Below are positions 30,336 through 35,699 of a stretch of DNA of 35,699 bases, piece after piece; position 1 is the first letter of the stretch; each line of letters starts with the position of its first letter. The notes under the pieces are model-generated. The model did no database searches. It saw only the letters and a program-made list of their open reading frames with translations, and was not told where the DNA came from. Source of the stretch: Paracoccaceae bacterium (lineage in GTDB: Bacteria > Pseudomonadota > Alphaproteobacteria > Rhodobacterales > Rhodobacteraceae); contig CABZJG010000002.1 of the NCBI GenBank assembly GCA_902525995.1, positions 1 through 35,699 on the forward strand, given 5' to 3'. The position numbers and the translations under genes were made by a program.

Positions 30336-31051
30336 GCATTTTAATCAAATCCGCATGGAATTTAGTATTTGCAATAGTCTTGGCAAACCAAACTCTTGCA
30401 AAAAGCCCACATGAGCCAGACATTCTAAGCTTTATCCGCAAATTGGAAGCAAACGGAAATTACGCGGCCATCCACCACGCCATTCCAAATGCAAAGCGCC
30501 CAGAGAGGCCCGTCAATCAGATGACAGTCGGTGAAGTTCTAAGTTGGCAAGGCAGTCTGACAGGTGTGAAATCCACCGCTGCGGGAGCCTACCAGTTTAT
30601 TCACAAAACGCTCAAAAAACTTGTAAATGAAAACGATATTCCCAAAACAAGGGTTTTCGATCAATCTCTGCAAGATCAATTGGCGCGTATTTTAATGAGG
30701 GCCTGCGCACCGCATTTACGCGCAGAGCAAATCTCAAAGGATTATGCGGATTGCCTTGCAAAAATCTGGGCAGCGCTGCCGGTCACGCAAGGGCCGAAAA
30801 AAGGACAATCCGCATATGAAGGGATTGCTGGAAACACAGCCCTTGCCTCTGTCGAGACTTATCTGGCTGTGCTTCAGGGAACAAAGATAGATCGCACTTC
30901 GCCCTCAGCGCCCTTACTGCAAGCTGCGCCCGAGGGTCCAAATATCATCATTGTTCAAAACCGTGTGGCCAGAATCAATAGCGCCTTGGTTAAACTGGGG
31001 GGCAATAAGTCTATTCATAAGTTTAATTTTGACCCTTACGCGTTGGAGTGA
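30332..31051 (+). CDS. Secreted muramidase, VirB1-like
   Basis: From ATG 30332 (ATGA overlap) the product is 239 residues with a signal peptide (ANQTLAKS). Its domain parallels the N-terminal half of the preceding fusion: IRKLEANGNY, QMTVGEVLSWQ, STAAGAYQFI and a later GIAGNTALAS, which matches GIAGNPALLD upstream. It therefore looks like a stand-alone duplicate of the fused muramidase domain, acting like VirB1 to open peptidoglycan for the transfer machine. The ~50 C-terminal residues after the enzyme domain are unfamiliar. Confidence 0.7.
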   Translation: MSILIKSAWNLVFAIVLANQTLAKSPHEPDILSFIRKLEANGNYAAIHHAIPNAKRPERPVNQMTVGEVLSWQGSLTGVKSTAAGAYQFIHKTLKKLVNENDIPKTRVFDQSLQDQLARILMRACAPHLRAEQISKDYADCLAKIWAALPVTQGPKKGQSAYEGIAGNTALASVETYLAVLQGTKIDRTSPSAPLLQAAPEGPNIIIVQNRVARINSALVKLGGNKSIHKFNFDPYALE

Positions 31052-31054
31052 ATT

Positions 31055-32215
31055 ATGCAGGTTTTCGAAAAATTTTCTTTTTATTGGCTCATAGGACTTT
31101 GCTCCTTAGCGGCGGCGAACCTTTTTCTCGTACTCAGCGAGGTAGTTTCCGAGCCTCTCGACGGCTTGGCGCTTTTGTTTTTTCCCTTGCTATGGGCAAT
31201 TGTAGCGCAAGATAGCGCTCTGCGAGCTGTTTCGGCGACCGCTTTTTTTGTCCCCCTTTTTGGCATAACAGCGCTGTGCTTGATTGAGCTGGGCCAACCT
31301 GCCCCCTTAAGTCTTCTGCTTGCCTTGATCGGCTGCGCCATATGCCTCGCGGCAAGCCACTTTATCGGAATAGGCGCAACAAGCCTTGCTTTGCTTGCCA
31401 TCCCGTTTTTTCCGCTCAACCCGCTCAGCGCGGCCGGTCTGCTCTTTCCAGGCTCAGGGGTGGCGGGCATGCTGTTTCTGGCCGTTTGCGCTATGGCGTT
31501 GGAATGGAAACCAGACAGTCGAAAAGTGGCAGGGTTAGTCATTGCAAGCGTGCTCCTCGCCGCTGCTGTGTTCAAACATGCAAACAGAGATCTAAACGCT
31601 CCGAGCCGCACGACTTGGATTGACGCTCAACCCGTTCAGATCGAAACGGCAAAGCTGGATGAGCCCTTAAAACCCGGCAGCTTATCCGCACGTATGGACG
31701 TTATGGACCACTTGGCCAATCACGACATGGCCGTTCTGGGAGAAAATATTTTCCTTCAGGGGGATGTCGCCCAAAAGGATTTCTGGTGTCTGGCGGCAAG
31801 GCAGACAGAGACGCAAATATTCATTGGCATTCAAAATGAACGAGGGCGCGGCGATCTGTGGCTCTTAAGCGGTGAGAGTTGCCCAAAGGGCGTAAAGGTC
31901 TATGAGCCGCGCGTGACAGTCCCCTGGCTCAATGGCCGCGCTGGCAATGCTATGAGCCAGCCGCAACCCTTTGCAGGGTTGAATTGGCTTTCGTGTTTTG
32001 AGGCCATGTCTTTGCGCCGCTGGTGGCAACTGGATAGCAAACGCCCCGGCGCGTTCGCCATTTTATATTCTAACACAACTTGGGCAAAGCGAACGCCAGT
32101 GGCCTTGCTGGATAAAATCGCGCGGCTCAACGCACGGCTTTTCGGGTTGAACCTGTTTCATGCGCAAAAAGACACATCCATTCTTCTGATCAATTCAACG
32201 AAGGAAGGCACATAA
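31055..32215 (+). CDS. traB: TraB-like nitrilase-fold conjugation protein
   Basis: The 386-residue protein has an N-terminal membrane part of about six hydrophobic segments (residues 10-175) and a C-terminal domain like the nitrilase fold of Ti-plasmid TraB and apolipoprotein acyltransferase. The likely triad Glu is Glu 230 in AVLGENIF, and the Cys is Cys 314 in LSCFEAM. The expected Lys is not obvious: the usual Y-x-K is read as YEPRVTVPW. Ti TraB raises conjugation efficiency by an unclear mechanism. GGAG precedes ATG 31055; the stop overlaps traF by one base. Confidence 0.6.
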   Translation: MQVFEKFSFYWLIGLCSLAAANLFLVLSEVVSEPLDGLALLFFPLLWAIVAQDSALRAVSATAFFVPLFGITALCLIELGQPAPLSLLLALIGCAICLAASHFIGIGATSLALLAIPFFPLNPLSAAGLLFPGSGVAGMLFLAVCAMALEWKPDSRKVAGLVIASVLLAAAVFKHANRDLNAPSRTTWIDAQPVQIETAKLDEPLKPGSLSARMDVMDHLANHDMAVLGENIFLQGDVAQKDFWCLAARQTETQIFIGIQNERGRGDLWLLSGESCPKGVKVYEPRVTVPWLNGRAGNAMSQPQPFAGLNWLSCFEAMSLRRWWQLDSKRPGAFAILYSNTTWAKRTPVALLDKIARLNARLFGLNLFHAQKDTSILLINSTKEGT

Positions 32216-32634
32216 TGCACCGCCTAGAGCTGATAAAAAGGCAAGCAGGGTTGGCGCGCGAGACGCTCCTGTTCTGCGCAGCAATTGCCGCGCTGGCTTT
32301 TCTAGTCGTTTCATTGAATTTGATCACCTTTAATTCTTCACCAAGCGTGCCAATTGGCCTCTACCGCGCCGCGCATCCTGACCGCGCCACATATGTCTCG
32401 TTTTGTTTGAATGAGCAGCATAGAGGCCAGGCCTTTTACGCGCGTGCCTGCAACCCGGATCAGCCAAAGGGGACGCCGCTCATCAAACGCATTGGCCCGA
32501 ACGGCGATGATAACTTCATTGAGGTGATCAGCACACATCCCAAGGGGCTCGATAGTAAACTTCTGGGATACATACCTGCCGCTGACATCCTCAACTTTTG
32601 GGTGCCTTTATGGACGAGCGGCCGAGCGAGGTAA
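32215..32634 (+). CDS. traF: TraF-type S26 peptidase
   Basis: The 139-residue protein has one membrane anchor (residues 17-38) and the TraF/LepB serine-lysine peptidase pattern. The nucleophile motif is NSSPSVPIGLY (Ser 44), the general base lies in PLIKRIG (Lys 91), and GLDSKLLGYI follows, as in TraF DSRY-G. TraF processes conjugative pilins; in IncP plasmids it cyclises TrbC. Here it probably matures VirB2. A strong AAGGAAGG site precedes it. The order TraB-TraF is shared with Ti plasmids. Confidence 0.75.
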   Translation: MHRLELIKRQAGLARETLLFCAAIAALAFLVVSLNLITFNSSPSVPIGLYRAAHPDRATYVSFCLNEQHRGQAFYARACNPDQPKGTPLIKRIGPNGDDNFIEVISTHPKGLDSKLLGYIPAADILNFWVPLWTSGRAR

Positions 32635-32637
32635 AAC

Positions 32638-33084
32638 ATGAAAAAAACCCCTCAAGATAAAGAAAAAGAACTTGCAGAGCTTGAGGCCAAAATTGAGGCC
32701 GTGAAAGCGCGCGAAGAACAAAAGCTTGTGACACTTGCGCGCAAAGCCGGGTTTTTTGATGTCAAGCTCAGCGCGAAAGACATTGAGGCCGTGTTTCAGG
32801 ATATTTTGAAAAACCACGCTTCAAAAAAATTATCACAACTCAAAAGACTGGAGGATAAACGCATGCGAACAAAATCTGGCATATACCATGCCTCGCGCAA
32901 AGAAGATGCACGCAAAAAGATACTTCTGGGCGCGTTTTTAATCGATCAGTTTAAACAAAACCCCGATTTGCTGGCAAAATTACAACCGGAGCTGCGCAAA
33001 TTCCTAGAGCGCCCGCACGAAGATCGCACAGTGCTGGCCAATAAGAAAATTCTGGCCGAGTTTTTAGGCGCAAACGATGGCTGA
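32638..33084 (+). CDS. TraC-TraD-like relaxosome accessory protein
   Basis: The 148-residue basic, Lys-rich cytoplasmic protein appears to join two small Ti-type transfer proteins. Residues 1-60 carry a coiled-coil and a TraC-like LVTLARKAGFFDVKLSAKDI. Residues ~85-148 carry a TraD-like KEDARKKILLGAFLIDQF. In Ti plasmids traC, traD and traG are three separate genes in this order, and here TraG follows directly. The role is probably accessory to DNA processing or to coupling with TraG. A GAGGT site precedes the ATG, and the stop lies inside the traG start region. Confidence 0.6.
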   Translation: MKKTPQDKEKELAELEAKIEAVKAREEQKLVTLARKAGFFDVKLSAKDIEAVFQDILKNHASKKLSQLKRLEDKRMRTKSGIYHASRKEDARKKILLGAFLIDQFKQNPDLLAKLQPELRKFLERPHEDRTVLANKKILAEFLGANDG

Positions 33085-35699
33085 ACACAAACAAGAAGCC
33101 ATCGTATTGGGCGCTATTGCGCTCCTCATCGCGCTGTTGCCCACGCTCTGCTTTCCTATTGCAAGATTGGCGGGCGTAACATTTTGGATTTATGCGCCCG
33201 TTGTGGCATATTTAATGGCGTTTTCAGTCGCGCTGGCATGGGCTCTTTTGGCCGGATATAGCCTGCCAATCCGATGGATTTGGACGCTTTTGCTTTATTC
33301 GTTCTTTGTTTGGATATTTATGCCGGTCGTCAACTTGGGAAGCGGGCCGGGCTTTATACTCGGCGCGCCCTACCGCGCGGTGTTTCACTTTCTCATTCAC
33401 AACAATTTAACCGGTTTGGGAAACGAAATTGTTGTCCCCGGTCAAGTGGGCCTTACGGCTGTCACCGTGATTTATTTTCTGCTGGCCTGTATTTCTGCAA
33501 GAATTATGTGGCGCAAACGCAGAGCTTTGTTTCGCGCGGGATTTGGAAACGAATACCGCTCACAAAGCTCTGTCTTTGGCGATGCCCATTGGGGACAATG
33601 GAAGAAAATGCAAAAGCTCATTTCTCCCGAAAACACCGGCATTGTTTTGGGCGAAGATTACGACCCAAGACGCAACCCCAAAAACTATGCGCATGAAGAT
33701 CCCAAAACATGGGGATCGGGGGGCAAGCGCGCGCTCATAAAAATGCGAACAGGCTTTGAAAACGGGCACTCCTTGATCGTTTGCGGCTCTGGCGGCGGCA
33801 AAACCTCCAGTTTTGTCATGCCAACCTGCTTTGAATATCCCCAGAGCATTGTGGTTGTGGATCCAAAACGCGAGATACTGGAGACCTGCGCGGCCGCGCG
33901 CAGGGCCATGGGGCGCAAAACCGTTGAGGTTAATCTCGACAATGCGATTGATATCATCACCATTATGACGCCCTATTTTGACCGCGAAATGTTCAGCTTT
34001 CGCGATCTGGCCGAAATTCTAACGCCCAGTGCAAAGAAGTCAGAATTTTCCGACTTTTATGCCCGCGTAGTCATAGACTTCATTGCCGCAATGCTGGAGT
34101 ATTATCATAAAGAAACCCAAGAGGATCCGTTTAGTTCTCTGGGCATCATTGTCGGTCAATCCGGAGAAGAGCTTCAAACAACCTGTAAAACAATCTCAGG
34201 CAAAACAAAACTTGCCTCTGTAAAAAAGATACTGGCCCAATTCGACGGAAAAGACAGTAAGTTTTTCACCTACTTTCATACGATTTTAAAGGAAGCAACA
34301 TCGTGGTGCATGTACCCCGAAGTTGTCCAGGCCTTCTCTGCGCAAAGTCAACATAACCTCAAAGCCATCACTGAGGATGTCGATGTCTTCATCACGATCA
34401 AACGCAACCAGCTCAAGAACCTGCCCTCTGTGTTGCGCACAATTTTGGGTGTCATTGCATATGACATGGAAAACAGGTCATCACAAAAGCACGAGCGCTT
34501 AATGATTGTCGATGAGGCCGCCGTTGTTGGATATCTAAGCCTGTTTGAAACGATCAGGGATACTTCGCGCTCTAACAAACTGCATCTGATGATGATTTTC
34601 CAAAGCCTCGGACAGATATCTGATATCTATGGCCCTGAAGGCCTAAAGACATGGAAAACCGTCGCAGCATGTTCCTATAGCGCCATATCCGATGAAAGAG
34701 AGGCCAAAAGCATCTCGGAAATTGTCGGCACATACACCGCAGACATCGAGGGCAAAAGCAGCTCCAGCAATTCACGCGGCATTGGAATTACATCTGACAC
34801 AATAGGCTCAACGGTGTCTACAAACGTGCAGCGCGCCCAGTTGATTAACCCCGATCAGCTGATGCGCCTGCCCGCGGACAGTCAGATATTAATCCTTTTG
34901 CGCCAGCCACCTCTTTTATGCGCAAAGGCCTTCTGGTTTCGCAGAGAAGAATGGAAAGAACGGGCCGGACAAGCCGCACCCGCCGGTCACAATGATACTG
35001 GGCTGGAAGAAAGGGAAGGTAGCGTGATCGATGAAGGCGACACATTCGCTCCAACTCCGCCCGAAGAACCCGTTATGTCTGCGGAAGATGAAGAGGTCGC
35101 GCGCCAGTATGATGAGATCCTCGCAGATTATAACAGCCTTCCCCCTGCGCTGCATGAATATCGCTGGAAACTGCGTAATCCCGATAGATCCCCGGAACTA
35201 TATCCGGGCAAACCCCTGCCCAAACATATATTCATAAAGAGAGCTAGAATTTTCCGCGAATATATCGCCGAGCGCGATGCAGCCAAACGCGAAGCCGAAA
35301 ATACCGTGAAAGCTCAAGAAAAAATAACCAAACAAGAGCCAAAAGAGCAACACACAACGCCATCAAACAGTTTGAAAGAGCAAGCTGCTCAAAATCCACA
35401 GATTGAAGGCTATGCTCCTGCAGGAAATAAACCCGCAAGTGACAATACCAATGTTCAGGATATTGAAGACGCCCAAGGCACATTGCCATTTGAAGCCGGC
35501 ACAGTAAGCGGCGACGAGGATCAACAGCAAGCCCCTTCAGAACAGGCCATGGAAATGAATCAATACCTGAAATTATTTTCAATGGGGAAAATAAAACAAA
35601 ATAAGCTTCTAAAAGAATTAGGAACAGAAGCACCCAAGTACCAACCAGATACTAAAGTTATCCAAGATGCACTGGCATTGATGAACCAAGGTAAACTTA
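33077..35699 (+). CDS. traG: TraG/VirD4 coupling protein, 3' end outside window
   Basis: This frame is open from ATG 33077 to the last base, at least 874 residues, and is absent from the ORF track because no stop is reached. Three or four N-terminal membrane segments lie within residues 8-155. The P-loop is CGSGGGKTSS near residue 240, followed by VVVDPKREI and a Walker B LMIVDEAAVVG near residues 475-485. The conserved LMMIFQSLGQISDIYG motif comes next. This coupling ATPase brings the relaxase-DNA complex to the T4SS. After about residue 620 an acidic, Gln/Glu/Pro-rich tail of over 250 residues extends beyond the usual end of the family. It overlaps the previous gene by eight bases. Confidence 0.9.
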   Translation, partial: MAEHKQEAIVLGAIALLIALLPTLCFPIARLAGVTFWIYAPVVAYLMAFSVALAWALLAGYSLPIRWIWTLLLYSFFVWIFMPVVNLGSGPGFILGAPYRAVFHFLIHNNLTGLGNEIVVPGQVGLTAVTVIYFLLACISARIMWRKRRALFRAGFGNEYRSQSSVFGDAHWGQWKKMQKLISPENTGIVLGEDYDPRRNPKNYAHEDPKTWGSGGKRALIKMRTGFENGHSLIVCGSGGGKTSSFVMPTCFEYPQSIVVVDPKREILETCAAARRAMGRKTVEVNLDNAIDIITIMTPYFDREMFSFRDLAEILTPSAKKSEFSDFYARVVIDFIAAMLEYYHKETQEDPFSSLGIIVGQSGEELQTTCKTISGKTKLASVKKILAQFDGKDSKFFTYFHTILKEATSWCMYPEVVQAFSAQSQHNLKAITEDVDVFITIKRNQLKNLPSVLRTILGVIAYDMENRSSQKHERLMIVDEAAVVGYLSLFETIRDTSRSNKLHLMMIFQSLGQISDIYGPEGLKTWKTVAACSYSAISDEREAKSISEIVGTYTADIEGKSSSSNSRGIGITSDTIGSTVSTNVQRAQLINPDQLMRLPADSQILILLRQPPLLCAKAFWFRREEWKERAGQAAPAGHNDTGLEEREGSVIDEGDTFAPTPPEEPVMSAEDEEVARQYDEILADYNSLPPALHEYRWKLRNPDRSPELYPGKPLPKHIFIKRARIFREYIAERDAAKREAENTVKAQEKITKQEPKEQHTTPSNSLKEQAAQNPQIEGYAPAGNKPASDNTNVQDIEDAQGTLPFEAGTVSGDEDQQQAPSEQAMEMNQYLKLFSMGKIKQNKLLKELGTEAPKYQPDTKVIQDALALMNQGKL

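Overview
The window is one face of an alphaproteobacterial conjugative plasmid. The main evidence is a RepC-type initiator, a family largely confined to alphaproteobacterial repABC plasmids, together with Ti/Trb-style transfer genes (TraB, TraF, TraC/D and TraG types). I cannot name a genus. Apart from two short non-coding stretches, the DNA is packed with genes that overlap by a few bases. No transposase, tRNA, rRNA or CRISPR was seen.

Left end (1-3226). On the minus strand, repC is followed by a 38-codon ORF and then by a membrane-protein gene that runs off the window; the last two overlap as ATGA. The AT-rich middle of repC holds two perfect inverted repeats and is a candidate oriV. No repA or repB lies next to repC. 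Rightward, an XRE-type regulator made of three HTH repeats (2149-2847) precedes a leader with two hairpins and a micro-ORF that contains an in-frame amber codon.

Pilus block (3227-17745). This is a type IVb (R64 thin-pilus type) operon: PilL (LysM + TcpQ), PilN secretin, PilO, a large secreted EF-hand protein, a second secreted protein, a PilP-like protein, PilQ ATPase, PilR platform, PilS pilin, two tandem PilV-like minor pilins ending in CxGC, a small periplasmic protein, PilU-type prepilin peptidase and an unknown 95-residue protein.

Conjugation block (17759-35699). This is a P-type (Trb/VirB) T4SS. A VirB3/TrbD homologue is encoded on the opposite strand. It is followed rightward by VirB11, a 4-TM protein bracketed by direct repeats, VirB2, VirB9/TrbG, a TrbH/VirB7-like lipoprotein, VirB4, VirB5/TrbJ, VirB6/TrbL, two VirB8/TrbF paralogues, VirB10 fused to an HNH nuclease, a muramidase-VirB6 fusion, a stand-alone muramidase paralogue, TraB, TraF, a TraC-TraD-like fusion, and TraG/VirD4, which is still open at the window end and is absent from the ORF track.

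The likely joint function is plasmid conjugation: the thin pilus captures recipients and the T4SS with its coupling protein moves DNA. No relaxase or nic site is visible here. The most unusual elements are the VirB10-HNH nuclease fusion, the muramidase-VirB6 fusion, the inverted virB3, the repeat-flanked 4-TM gene, and a major pilin whose start codon sits where the mature N-terminus should be.
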